A stretch of DNA of 20,132 nucleotides from JANYCG01 sp031392945 (GCA_031392945.1 JANMVT010000239.1:1-20132), one strand, 5' to 3'. Shown: positions 6,324 to 13,764, numbered from the stretch's first letter. The notes: generated by a model not told the origin, from the sequence alone. Program-made: numbers and translations.

Positions 6324-7244
6324 ATGCTGACTTTTCAAAACATCATTCTGAAACTGCAATCCTATTGGGCTGGCCAGGGCTGCGCCCTGTTGCAACCCTA
6401 TGACATGGAAGTCGGCGCGGGCACGTCGCACACGGCTACGTTTCTGAGAGCTTTGGGCCCGGAACCCTGGAAGGCCGCCTACGTGCAGCCCAGCCGCCGC
6501 CCCAAGGACGGGCGTTATGGCGAAAACCCCAACCGCCTGCAACACTATTACCAGTACCAGGTTGTGCTCAAGCCGGCCCCAGCCAACATCCTGGAGCTCT
6601 ACCTTGGCAGCCTCGAAGCCCTGGGTTTTGATCTGAAAAAGAACGACATCCGCTTTGTCGAAGACGACTGGGAAAACCCCACCCTGGGCGCCTGGGGCCT
6701 GGGTTGGGAGGTCTGGCTGAACGGCATGGAAGTGACCCAGTTCACCTATTTCCAGCAAGTCGGCGGCATCGACTGCCGCCCCATCACCGGTGAAATCACC
6801 TACGGCCTGGAGCGTTTGGCCATGTATTTGCAGGGTGTCGACAACGTCTATAACCTGACCTGGACCGAAGGCCCCGATGGCAGCAAACTGAGCTACGGCG
6901 ATGTCTATCTGCAAAACGAAAAAGAGCAGTCGGCCTACAACTTCGAACACAGCGACGCCGACTTCCTGTTCACCGCCTTCACGGCCCATGAGAAGCAGGC
7001 CAAACACCTGATTGAAGCCCAGTTGGCCCTGCCCGCCTACGAGCAGGTTCTCAAGTGCGCACACAGCTTCAACCTGTTGGACGCACGCGGGGCCATCAGC
7101 GTGACCGAGCGCGCCGCCTACATTGGCCGCATCCGCAACCTGGCGCGTGCCGTCGCGCAGAGTTATTTCGAGAGCCGCGAGCGCCAGGGCTTCCCGCTGG
7201 CGCCGCGTGAATGGGTGGCCCAGATGGCGAAGAAGGCAGCTTGA
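6324..7244 (+). CDS. glyQ: Glycyl-tRNA synthetase, alpha subunit
   Basis: Catalytic subunit of the bacterial alpha2-beta2 class II glycyl-tRNA synthetase, which charges tRNA-Gly in the cytoplasm. The 306-residue length and sequence are typical: MLTFQNIILKLQSYWAGQGC at the start, AYVQPSRRPKDGRYGENPNR (motif 2 region), LGWEVWLNGMEVTQFTYFQQ and GEITYGLERLAMYL (motif 3). The partner gene glyS is normally directly downstream, but here 720 bases holding a toxin-antitoxin pair separate them. The stop TGA at 7242-7244 lies two bases from a TATAAT box. Confidence 0.97.
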   Translation: MLTFQNIILKLQSYWAGQGCALLQPYDMEVGAGTSHTATFLRALGPEPWKAAYVQPSRRPKDGRYGENPNRLQHYYQYQVVLKPAPANILELYLGSLEALGFDLKKNDIRFVEDDWENPTLGAWGLGWEVWLNGMEVTQFTYFQQVGGIDCRPITGEITYGLERLAMYLQGVDNVYNLTWTEGPDGSKLSYGDVYLQNEKEQSAYNFEHSDADFLFTAFTAHEKQAKHLIEAQLALPAYEQVLKCAHSFNLLDARGAISVTERAAYIGRIRNLARAVAQSYFESRERQGFPLAPREWVAQMAKKAA

Positions 7245-7245
7245 C

Positions 7246-7251
7246 TATAAT
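7246..7251 (+). promoter_or_regulatory. -10 box of the toxin-antitoxin promoter
   Basis: A perfect TATAAT stands 38 bases before the antitoxin start, with a TG two bases further up (TGACTATAAT). No convincing -35 box is seen at 16-18 bp upstream. The box overlaps the palindromic operator at 7249-7272, so a bound repressor would block the polymerase. Confidence 0.6.
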
Positions 7252-7272
7252 GTAGACACATGTTTCTACATT
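7249..7272. promoter_or_regulatory. Palindromic operator of the toxin-antitoxin pair
   Basis: A 24-bp inverted repeat: AATGTAGA (7249-7256) and its exact complement TCTACATT (7265-7272), with a centre CACATGTT that is symmetric at three of four pairs. It overlaps the -10 box and lies just before the antitoxin ribosome binding site. Position and symmetry fit autorepression by the antitoxin or the toxin-antitoxin complex, as is usual for AbrB/MazE-type pairs. Confidence 0.7.
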
Positions 7273-7273
7273 T

Positions 7274-7280
7274 GAGGTGA
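7274..7280 (+). promoter_or_regulatory. Ribosome binding site of the antitoxin gene
   Basis: GAGGTGA ends three bases before the ATG at 7284 and is a strong Shine-Dalgarno match. It fixes the antitoxin start. The toxin gene has nothing comparable. Confidence 0.8.
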
Positions 7281-7283
7281 CTT

Positions 7284-7532
7284 ATGGAGCTGCAAATCGG
7301 AAAATGGGGCAACAGCCTGGCACTCAGGTTGCCAGCCACCGTCGTCAAAAAAATGCATTTGCGTGAAGGTGTCAAGATAGAGTTGTCCGTGCAGGCGGAC
7401 GGCAGCGCCACCCTGACGGCACCCCAGGCGTTCGACCTGACTGCCTACATGGCAGAGGTGCGCGCGATCACCAAAAGCATGCCGGTTACACCTTCGGTGA
7501 TCGAGGCGATGCGCGAAGACGCGCGTTACTGA
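7284..7532 (+). CDS. AbrB/MazE-like antitoxin
   Basis: Predicted 82 residues. The N-terminus MELQIGKWGNSLALRLPATVV is the swapped-hairpin AbrB/MazE/SpoVT DNA-binding fold (shown in overlapping parts: MELQIGKWGNSLALRLP, then LRLPATVVKKMHLREG). The C-terminal part (from about residue 50) is likely the segment that binds and neutralises the toxin. It probably also represses its own promoter through the palindrome at 7249-7272. The toxin gene starts 4 bases after its stop. The pair sits between glyQ and glyS, where no gene is expected, so it is probably a horizontally acquired insertion. Confidence 0.88.
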   Translation: MELQIGKWGNSLALRLPATVVKKMHLREGVKIELSVQADGSATLTAPQAFDLTAYMAEVRAITKSMPVTPSVIEAMREDARY

Positions 7533-7536
7533 GCAT

Positions 7537-7968
7537 TTGACCTTGATTTACGTGGACACCAGCGCCTGGATTGCCTTGCAATTGCGCGAGTCAAAAACCG
7601 AAGCGGTGCAAGCCTGGGTCGAGCGGAACGGCATGGCCGGGCTGGTTTGTTCCGAGTGGGTGAAAACCGAATATGCCAGCGCTTTGTCGATCAAGCGGCG
7701 GCGCGGCGACATCGATGACGGCCACTTCGAACGGGCGCATCGCGCCTTCGGAAAAATTTGCGTGGCCGGCCCCACCTGGCTCGCGGTCGAAACGCAGGAT
7801 TTTTTTGAGGCCGCACGTCTTTGCGCCGACCCCAGCACCAAAATGCGCGCAGGTGACGCCCTGCACCTGGCCGTGGCCGTGCGTTGCCAATGTGAAGAAT
7901 TTTTATCCCTGGATGCTGTGCTCAATGACAATGCCAAACGCCTTGGTCTGGGCACGATCACACTATGA
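7537..7968 (+). CDS. PIN-domain toxin, VapC-like ribonuclease
   Basis: Predicted 143 residues. The PIN fold is shown by YVDTSAWIAL with Asp7, Glu45 in WVKTEYASAL, Asp107 in RAGDALHLAVA, and Asp126 in FLSLDAVLNDNAKRLG: the acidic residues that hold Mg2+ in this nuclease family. VapC toxins cut specific RNAs, often tRNA or rRNA; the target here is unknown. The start is probably TTG at 7537 (MTLIYVDT) or TTG at 7543. There is no ATG and no ribosome binding site, so translation likely depends on ribosomes finishing the antitoxin gene 4 bases upstream. The stop TGA (7966-7968) overlaps the glyS start as ATGA. Confidence 0.88.
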   Translation: MTLIYVDTSAWIALQLRESKTEAVQAWVERNGMAGLVCSEWVKTEYASALSIKRRRGDIDDGHFERAHRAFGKICVAGPTWLAVETQDFFEAARLCADPSTKMRAGDALHLAVAVRCQCEEFLSLDAVLNDNAKRLGLGTITL

Positions 7969-10145
7969 CAACCAAAAATCTGCTCGTTGAATTGTTTGTG
8001 GAAGAGCTGCCGCCCAAGGCGCTTAAAAAATTGGGGGAGGCGTTTGCCGGCGGTATTTGGAGGTCGCTTGATAAGCAAGGCTTGATTGTTCCAAGTGCCA
8101 CGATCTCAGTTGATGAATCCCAGCCCGATCCCGCTGCCTTCACTGCTTACGCCTCGCCGAGGCGGCTCGCCGTCTTCATTCCCGGCGTCGCACAGCAAGG
8201 GTCGGATGCATTGCACAGGCAGAAACTTATGCCGGTGAGCGTCGGCCTGGATGCATCTGGCAACGCGACGCCCGCTCTGCTCAAACGCCTGCAAGGCTTA
8301 GGCGCTGACCCATCTGCGGTCGCTGACTTGAAGCGTGCCATGGACGGCAAGGCCGAGGCCTTGTTTTTCGAGAGCCTGATAACCGGGGTCACGCTGGCCG
8401 CAGGCCTGCAAAAAGCCCTGGAAGAATCCATCGCCAAGCTGCCCATCCCCAAAGTCATGAGTTACCAGCTGGAAAGCGGTTGCGAATTGCCGGGCTGGAC
8501 CAGCGTGAGTTTTGTGCGGCCCGCACATGGATTGCTTGCGCTGCACGGCGCGGATGTGGTGCCGGTGAAGGTACTGGGGCTGCAATCCGGCAACACCACG
8601 CAAGGCCATCGTTTTGAAGCATCGGTGTCGCCGGTGGTCATCAAGGACGCCGACAGTTACGCGGCCACCCTGGCCCAAGACGGCGCAGTGATCGCCAGTT
8701 TTGCCGAACGGCGGGCGGAGATTGTTCGTCAGTTGGCCGCAGCGGCGATCAAAATCGGCGGTGGTGTGAAGGCGATTGAAGACGATGCCCTGCTGGACGA
8801 AGTCACTGCCCTGGTCGAGCGCCCCAATGTGCTGGTGTGCGAGTTCGAAAAGGAGTTTTTGGAAGTCCCGCAGGAGTGCCTGATTCTCACGATGAAGGCG
8901 AATCAAAAGTACTTTCCACTGCTGGATGCAACGGGCAAGTTGACCAATAAGTTCTTGGTGGTCAGCAACATCAGCCCGGCGGATGCCAGCGCCGTCATCG
9001 GCGGCAACGAGCGCGTCGTTCGCCCGCGCCTGGCCGATGCCAAATTCTTTTTTGATCAGGATCGCAAGAAGACGCTGGAGTCGCGTGTTGAAGGCTTGTC
9101 CAAAGTTATTTATCACAACAAGCTGGGCACGCAGGGCGAGCGAGGACTTCGGGTGCGCGCCATTTCTGAATGGGTGGCTGATCGCATCGGTGCGGATGTT
9201 GAACTCGCTGGCCGAGCCGCCATTCTTGCCAAAACGGATCTGTTGACAGACATGGTTGGTGAGTTCCCTGAGCTTCAGGGAATCATGGGTGGCTATTACG
9301 CTCGCCATGATGGGGAAGACGAGCGGGTGGCAGAGGCAATTGAAGATCAATATCTCCTACAACGCGAGAACGTCGAAGCGTCGAACTTGGTTTCTCTGAC
9401 ATTGGATATTGCTGATCGGGTCGAGACCTTGGTTGGAATTTGGAGCATTGGCCTTAAGCCGACTGGAGAGAAAGACCCATTTGCATTGCGACGCCATGCA
9501 CTTTCGTTGATCAACCGTTTCGAGTTGCTTGCTTTGGTCGCTTCGTTGGATGGTGGTGAGATACGACTTCAATTGTCAGAACTACTTGAGTTCGCGCTGC
9601 GGCAATTTCAAGCTGACTTGGTATCTTCGCAAACGGTGAAAGATCTGAGTGAGTTTATTTACGACCGATGCCACAACCGTTTGGTTGGGACGGGGTTAAA
9701 TCGTGTCGAGGTTGTTGATGCGGTCGTATCAATGCGACCACCGCTGCATGACATCGTGGCACGCGTTCGTGCTGTGGCCTCCTTCGCCGCCCTGCCCGAA
9801 GCCCCCGCCCTGGCCGCCGCCAACAAACGCATCAGCAACATCCTGAAAAAAACCGAAGCTGTCGACCCGCATGTCAGCGAGGTGCTGCTCCAGGAGCCCG
9901 CTGAAATCGCCCTGTATGCGGCGATGAAGGAGATCGCTCCCAGGGCCAATGCCCAGTTCGAGTCCGGCGACTACACCGCGTCCCTGCAAACCCTGGCCGC
10001 CCTGCGCGCCCCGGTTGATGCCTTCTTCGAGGGCGTCATGGTCAATGCCGACCAGCTCGATCTGCGCCTGAACCGCCTGGGCCTGCTGACCGTGCTGCAC
10101 GCAGCGATGAACCGTGTGGCTGATCTGTCCAAGCTGGCTGCGTGA
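7965..10145 (+). CDS. glyS: Glycyl-tRNA synthetase, beta subunit
   Basis: Second subunit of glycyl-tRNA synthetase, needed for tRNA-Gly recognition. Predicted 726 residues, slightly longer than E. coli GlyS (about 689). Family features: N-terminal LLVELFVEELPPKAL, YASPRRLAVFI, TMKANQKYFPLLD, GNERVVRPRLADAKFFFDQD, LGTQGERGLRVRAI, and the C-terminal anticodon-binding-like helical region. The ATG overlaps the toxin stop, so its translation is coupled to the toxin gene. Base composition is uneven: about 50% G+C over 9241-9720 by hand count, against about 70% from 9781 on. This suggests that part of the gene came from a different lineage by recombination. The frame is intact throughout. Confidence 0.96.
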   Translation: MTTKNLLVELFVEELPPKALKKLGEAFAGGIWRSLDKQGLIVPSATISVDESQPDPAAFTAYASPRRLAVFIPGVAQQGSDALHRQKLMPVSVGLDASGNATPALLKRLQGLGADPSAVADLKRAMDGKAEALFFESLITGVTLAAGLQKALEESIAKLPIPKVMSYQLESGCELPGWTSVSFVRPAHGLLALHGADVVPVKVLGLQSGNTTQGHRFEASVSPVVIKDADSYAATLAQDGAVIASFAERRAEIVRQLAAAAIKIGGGVKAIEDDALLDEVTALVERPNVLVCEFEKEFLEVPQECLILTMKANQKYFPLLDATGKLTNKFLVVSNISPADASAVIGGNERVVRPRLADAKFFFDQDRKKTLESRVEGLSKVIYHNKLGTQGERGLRVRAISEWVADRIGADVELAGRAAILAKTDLLTDMVGEFPELQGIMGGYYARHDGEDERVAEAIEDQYLLQRENVEASNLVSLTLDIADRVETLVGIWSIGLKPTGEKDPFALRRHALSLINRFELLALVASLDGGEIRLQLSELLEFALRQFQADLVSSQTVKDLSEFIYDRCHNRLVGTGLNRVEVVDAVVSMRPPLHDIVARVRAVASFAALPEAPALAAANKRISNILKKTEAVDPHVSEVLLQEPAEIALYAAMKEIAPRANAQFESGDYTASLQTLAALRAPVDAFFEGVMVNADQLDLRLNRLGLLTVLHAAMNRVADLSKLAA

Positions 10146-10199
10146 CGGCGTTGATTGACCCGGCAGGATGACAAAACCCAACGCGCAGAAAGCATCGCC

Positions 10200-10790
10200 A
10201 TGAAACTCGTCATTCTTGACCGCGACGGCACCATCAATGCCGACAGCACCGATTTCATCAAAACGCCTGAGGAGTGGACGCCGCTGCCGGGCGCGCTGGA
10301 CGCCATCGCGCGGCTCAACCATGCGGGCTGGCACGTGGTCGTCGCCACCAACCAGTCGGGCCTGGGCCGCGGCCTGTTCGATGTGGCCTCGCTCAACGCC
10401 ATGCACGACAAGATGCACAAGCTGCTGGCGGCGGTGGGCGGGCGCGTGGACGCGATTTTTTATTGCCCGCACACGCCCGATGACAACTGCCACTGCCGCA
10501 AGCCGGCGCCGGGCCTGTTCGAACAGATCGGCGAGCGGTACGGCATCGACCTGCATAACGTGCCGGTGGTGGGGGACGCCACCCGGGACATCGTGGCGGG
10601 CGCCCAGGTGGGCTGCGAGCCGCATCTTGTGCTCACAGGCAATGGCGCGGTCTATCGGGGACGGCCGTTGCCGGAAACCTTTCCGCCCCACACCCAGGTG
10701 CATGAAGACCTGGGCGCGTTCGCCGACTGGCTGGTGCGCAGGGACGCCTTATCTGAAGTGCGTGATTTTTCTTCATCCACTTTGATTTAG
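10200..10790 (+). CDS. gmhB: D-glycero-beta-D-manno-heptose-1,7-bisphosphate 7-phosphatase
   Basis: Removes the C7 phosphate in ADP-heptose synthesis for the LPS inner core. It is a HAD-superfamily phosphatase of 196 residues with the nucleophile motif LDRDGT (Asp7, Asp9), VVATNQSG (47-54), the zinc loop CPHTPDDNCHC (Cys89, His91, Cys97, Cys99), Lys101 and VVGDATRD (Asp126). The ATG at 10200 places the HAD motif at its usual distance; an upstream in-frame TTG at 10155 adds nothing family-like. The C-terminal residues RDFSSSTLI look unrelated to the family, and the TAG stop is the start of an AT-rich repeat, so the tail may have been altered by repeat insertion. plsC follows after 60 bases. 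Confidence 0.93.
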   Translation: MKLVILDRDGTINADSTDFIKTPEEWTPLPGALDAIARLNHAGWHVVVATNQSGLGRGLFDVASLNAMHDKMHKLLAAVGGRVDAIFYCPHTPDDNCHCRKPAPGLFEQIGERYGIDLHNVPVVGDATRDIVAGAQVGCEPHLVLTGNGAVYRGRPLPETFPPHTQVHEDLGAFADWLVRRDALSEVRDFSSSTLI

Positions 10791-10843
10791 CTATTATTTA
10801 AATAGCTAACTATATAATAAATACGAGGGCAAACAGCCTTTTT
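10788..10843 (+). repeat. Interspersed AT-rich repeat, copy C (end of gmhB)
   Basis: Starts with the hairpin TAGCTATT (10788-10795), 5 bases, AATAGCTA (10801-10808); its first three bases are the gmhB stop. It ends with ACGAGGGCAAACAGCCTTTTT (read as ACGAGGGCAAAC then AGCCTTTTT), which matches the ends of the copies at 6162 and 19221. The middle contains TATAAT (10813-10818), a possible -10 box for plsC. Confidence 0.75.
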
Positions 10844-10850
10844 ATCACCC

Positions 10851-11597
10851 ATGTCGGCCATTCGCTCAATTTTGCACCTGCTCTGGATGGTGGCCACCGT
10901 GATCCCGGTGGCGATATGGATGATCCTTGCCACGCCCTTCGCCGGCCCGGCGCACATGTACGCTGCGGCCAAGACGTTTCTGGCCTGCGCCATCTACGGC
11001 CTGCGCGCGATCTGTGGTGTGAACTGGCGTGTGACCGGCATGGAAAACCTGCCTGGCCTGGATGCGCAGGGCCGGCCACTGCCGGCCATCCTGCTGGTTA
11101 AGCACCAGTCGCAGTTCGAGACCTTCCTTATGCCCCTGATCATGCCCAGGCCACTGGCTTATGTCTTCAAGAAAGAGCTGCTTTACGTGCCATTTTTCGG
11201 CTGGGGCATCGCCCGCTGCGACATGATCCACATCGACCGCAAGGCGGGCAAACAGGCCTTTGCCAAGGTGGCCGAGCAGGGCAAACGCCTGCTGGCCAAG
11301 GGCACCTGGGTCATCATGTTCCCTGAAGGCACGCGCATTCCCCGGGGCAAGGCCGGCCAGTACAAGTCGGGCGGCACACGCCTGGCCGTGGACACCGGCG
11401 CGCCCGTGGTGCCGATTGCCGTCACGTCGGCCAAATGCTGGCCGCGCAAGGCGATCATCAAGACGCCGGGCATGGTGGATGTGTCGATTGGCAAACCGAT
11501 CCCCAGTGTGGGACGGCAGCCCGACGAGTTGATGCGCGAAGTGCAGGGCTGGATCGAGGCCGAGATGCGCCGGCTTGACCCTGACGCCTACAAATAA
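10851..11597 (+). CDS. plsC: 1-acyl-sn-glycerol-3-phosphate acyltransferase
   Basis: Inner-membrane enzyme that acylates lysophosphatidate to phosphatidate in phospholipid synthesis. Predicted 248 residues: N-terminal hydrophobic segments (about 8-27 and 40-55), motif I KHQSQFET (His85, Glu90), the FKKELLYVPFFGWG segment (106-119), motif III MFPEGTR (156-162) and motif IV VVPIAVTS (186-193). Motif I is H(X)4E where most family members have H(X)4D; the change is conservative. The metallopeptidase gene begins 4 bases after its stop, so the two are co-transcribed. No good ribosome binding site precedes the ATG; an AT-rich repeat lies directly upstream. Confidence 0.92.
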   Translation: MSAIRSILHLLWMVATVIPVAIWMILATPFAGPAHMYAAAKTFLACAIYGLRAICGVNWRVTGMENLPGLDAQGRPLPAILLVKHQSQFETFLMPLIMPRPLAYVFKKELLYVPFFGWGIARCDMIHIDRKAGKQAFAKVAEQGKRLLAKGTWVIMFPEGTRIPRGKAGQYKSGGTRLAVDTGAPVVPIAVTSAKCWPRKAIIKTPGMVDVSIGKPIPSVGRQPDELMREVQGWIEAEMRRLDPDAYK

Positions 11598-11601
11598 GCC
11601 C

Positions 11602-12495
11602 ATGCTGAATTTGCTGCGCTACACCGTGGACCTGTTTGCGCCCGAGCCGGCGCGGATTGAACCGCTTGCGCCAGCCCCGCCCGCCCAAAGGTTGAGCGAC
11701 GCCCTGCCGCCGGCCAATTTTCGCCATCCCCGTGCCAACCGCGAATCGCACTTGGGGCACGCCACCGTGGCGTTTGAATTCAAACGCGGCAAACGCCGCA
11801 CCATCGGTTTCGTCGTCGGGCCTGACGGCCTGGTGGTGAGCGCGCCCAAGTGGGTGCCCCTGTATGAGGTGGACGCGGCGGTGCGCGAGAAGGCCGGGTG
11901 GATCATCAAAAAACTGGGCGAAACGCGTGAGCGCCATGACCGCCTGCAATCCAACCGCATCGACTGGCGCGATGGCACATCGATCCCCTTCCTCGGCGAG
12001 CAGGTGATCGTGGTGCTGGATCCGCGCCATGCGTTTGGCGGCGTGGGTGCGGCGCTCAACAGCAATGCGGATGCTTCAAACCTCAGCCTGGCAGGCATGC
12101 CGCGCTTGACCCTGCACGTGGCCTTGCCGCACAGCGCCACGCCCGAGCAGATCCGCGACGCCGTGCAGGCCTGGCTGATGCGCCAGGCCAAACGCATCTT
12201 CACCGAGCGGCTCGACCACTTTGCGCCCCTGCTGAAGGTAAAGTGGCTCAAGCTGTCGCTCAGCAGCGCCGGCACCCGTTGGGGCAGCGCCAACTCAAGC
12301 GGCGCAATCCGGCTGAACTGGCGCCTGGTGCATTTCAAGCAAGAGGTAATCGACTATGTCGTCGCGCACGAGTTGAGCCACCTGCGCGTGATGGACCACA
12401 GCCCGCAGTTTTGGGACACGGTGCGCACCGTATTGCCGGACTACAACCAGCTTCGCGGCCTGCTCAAGGACGATTCGATTCCACGCTGGAATTGA
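11602..12495 (+). CDS. YgjP/M48-like zinc metallopeptidase
   Basis: Predicted 297 residues. The zinc site is VVAHELSHLRVMDH: His256, Glu257 and His260 form HExxH and His266 is the likely third ligand, as in the YgjP-like (DUF45) domain. Other family traits are AGTRWGSANSSGAIRLNWRL (222-241) and VKWLKLSLSS before it. No signal peptide or membrane segment, so it is probably cytoplasmic. The substrate is unknown. The N-terminal ~45 residues are Pro/Ala-rich and poorly ordered. ATG at 11602, directly after plsC, gives MLNLLRYTVDLF. The 3' end faces the MBL-fold gene with 15 bp between stops. Confidence 0.88.
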   Translation: MLNLLRYTVDLFAPEPARIEPLAPAPPAQRLSDALPPANFRHPRANRESHLGHATVAFEFKRGKRRTIGFVVGPDGLVVSAPKWVPLYEVDAAVREKAGWIIKKLGETRERHDRLQSNRIDWRDGTSIPFLGEQVIVVLDPRHAFGGVGAALNSNADASNLSLAGMPRLTLHVALPHSATPEQIRDAVQAWLMRQAKRIFTERLDHFAPLLKVKWLKLSLSSAGTRWGSANSSGAIRLNWRLVHFKQEVIDYVVAHELSHLRVMDHSPQFWDTVRTVLPDYNQLRGLLKDDSIPRWN

Positions 12496-12503
12496 AGTCT
12501 TCC

Positions 12504-12518
12504 CAGCCTATCAGGCTG
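12504..12518. terminator. Short hairpin between convergent genes
   Basis: CAGCCT (12504-12509), ATC, AGGCTG (12513-12518) is a perfect 6-bp stem with a 3-nt loop, placed across the gap between two convergent genes and including the stop codon of the MBL-fold gene. No T-run follows on either strand, so termination is uncertain. Confidence 0.35.
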
Positions 12519-13638
12519 CGGCAAAGCGGAAGATGCCGTCACTGTCGCGCGAGCGTGCCAGACGGCCGTCCAGCCACAACAGGTGCAAGTGCGCGATCGA
12601 CTCGCCCATGGCGAAGGTCATCTGGTGCAGGTCCAGCTCGCGTTTGAACATGACCGGCACGATGTCGCTGCCGCTGCACGGTTGGCCGGCGCAGGCCTGC
12701 ATCACCTCGGCCAGGCGGTCGTCGTGGTGGTCGTGCAACTGGCGGATGCGGGTGTGCAGGCCGGTGAATGGTTTGCCGTGGGCAGGCAGGGTCAGGGTGT
12801 CGGCGTGCAGCGGCTTGAACTTGTCGATCGAATCCAGGAACTGGCGCAGCGGATTGGACTCCGGCTCGTTTTCATGCACGCTGACATTGGTCGAGATGCG
12901 CGGCAGCATCATGTCGCCGCCGATCAAAACGCGCGCCTCGCCGCAATACAGGGCGATGTGCTCCGGCGCGTGGCCGTAGCCGCTGATGCACGACCAGTCG
13001 CGCCCGCCGATGCGGATCACGTCGCCGTCCTGCATGCGCTTGAAACTGCGCGGCACGGTGGGCACCAGGTTGGTGAAATAATTGGTGCGGGCCCTGATCT
13101 GGGCCAGATGGCCGGAGTCGGTCATGCCATTGGCCGCGTAAAAGGCGGCGGAATAGTCACCCCCGCCAAAACCCGAAGGCGTCAGCGTCGCGATGCGCGC
13201 CACGCCATAGTCGGTGGCGCTGATCCACAGGCGGCACACATGCCCGGGCGTGGTCCAACGCTCGCAGATCCAGGCCGCCAGGCCGATGTGGTCCGGGTGC
13301 ATGTGGGTGCAGATCACGCGCAGCACCGGCAGGCCGTCGAGCTCGTTGTCGAATATTTGCTGCCACTGCGCCATGGATTCGGCGCGGGAGATGCAGCAGT
13401 CCACCACCGTCCAGCCTTGCAGCATGCGCCCGGCGTGATCCGGGTCAGGCAACTCGTCACGCAGCAGCCAGAGGTTGATGTGGTTCAGCGCGAACGGCAG
13501 GCCCATACGGATCCACTTGATGCCGGGCGCCACGTCCAGCGTGCGGCCCAACTCGGGCATGGCCTCGCCCAGCGGGTAGCGCAACTCAAGTTCAAGCGCA
13601 TTCATGGGGCGTTCAATGGGCGGGGTTTTTTGATTCAT
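12511..13638 (-). CDS. Metallo-beta-lactamase-fold hydrolase
   Basis: Predicted 375 residues. The metal-binding motif is THMHPDHIG (His112, His114, Asp116, His117). Later ligands are GYGHAPEH (His223), IGGDMML (Asp242) and LPAHGKPF (His287). The C-terminal ~80 residues form a helical domain (QLHDHHDDRLAEV and on), as in LACTB2/glyoxalase-II-like hydrolases. Substrate not evident. The start is uncertain: ATG at 13638 is used here, while ATG at 13605 (MNALELELRYPLGE) also begins in front of conserved-looking sequence. It diverges from liuR, and the palindromic operator lies about 15 bases before its start, so it is probably regulated by LiuR and may act on an acyl-CoA or thioester of leucine breakdown (inference). 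Confidence 0.87.
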   Translation of the reverse strand: MNQKTPPIERPMNALELELRYPLGEAMPELGRTLDVAPGIKWIRMGLPFALNHINLWLLRDELPDPDHAGRMLQGWTVVDCCISRAESMAQWQQIFDNELDGLPVLRVICTHMHPDHIGLAAWICERWTTPGHVCRLWISATDYGVARIATLTPSGFGGGDYSAAFYAANGMTDSGHLAQIRARTNYFTNLVPTVPRSFKRMQDGDVIRIGGRDWSCISGYGHAPEHIALYCGEARVLIGGDMMLPRISTNVSVHENEPESNPLRQFLDSIDKFKPLHADTLTLPAHGKPFTGLHTRIRQLHDHHDDRLAEVMQACAGQPCSGSDIVPVMFKRELDLHQMTFAMGESIAHLHLLWLDGRLARSRDSDGIFRFAAA

Positions 13639-13652
13639 AATTGGCACCGTCG

Positions 13653-13674
13653 TTGACGTTTACGTAAACGTCAA
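13653..13674. promoter_or_regulatory. Perfect 22-bp palindrome, probable LiuR operator
   Basis: TTGACGTTTAC (13653-13663) is followed directly by its exact reverse complement GTAAACGTCAA (13664-13674). It lies between the divergent MBL-fold gene and the MerR-type gene at 13765. The core resembles the published-type LiuR motif (TTGACGT/ACGTCAA half-sites) as I recall it. On the - strand a TACAAT (13690-13685) could be a -10 box just upstream of the palindrome. Confidence 0.8.
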
Positions 13675-13764
13675 TCAGAGCTTGCATTGTAGAGGCGAGC
13701 GGGCCGGCGGGAAGCCGGCCAGGCCAATCACGATTCAACCGGCCTTTTCGTCATCCGATATTCC

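Noticed and set aside
12583..13656. 357-codon + strand open frame opposite the MBL-fold gene
   Set aside because: Ala/Gly/Arg-rich with no motif. The - strand frame has the full metal-binding set.
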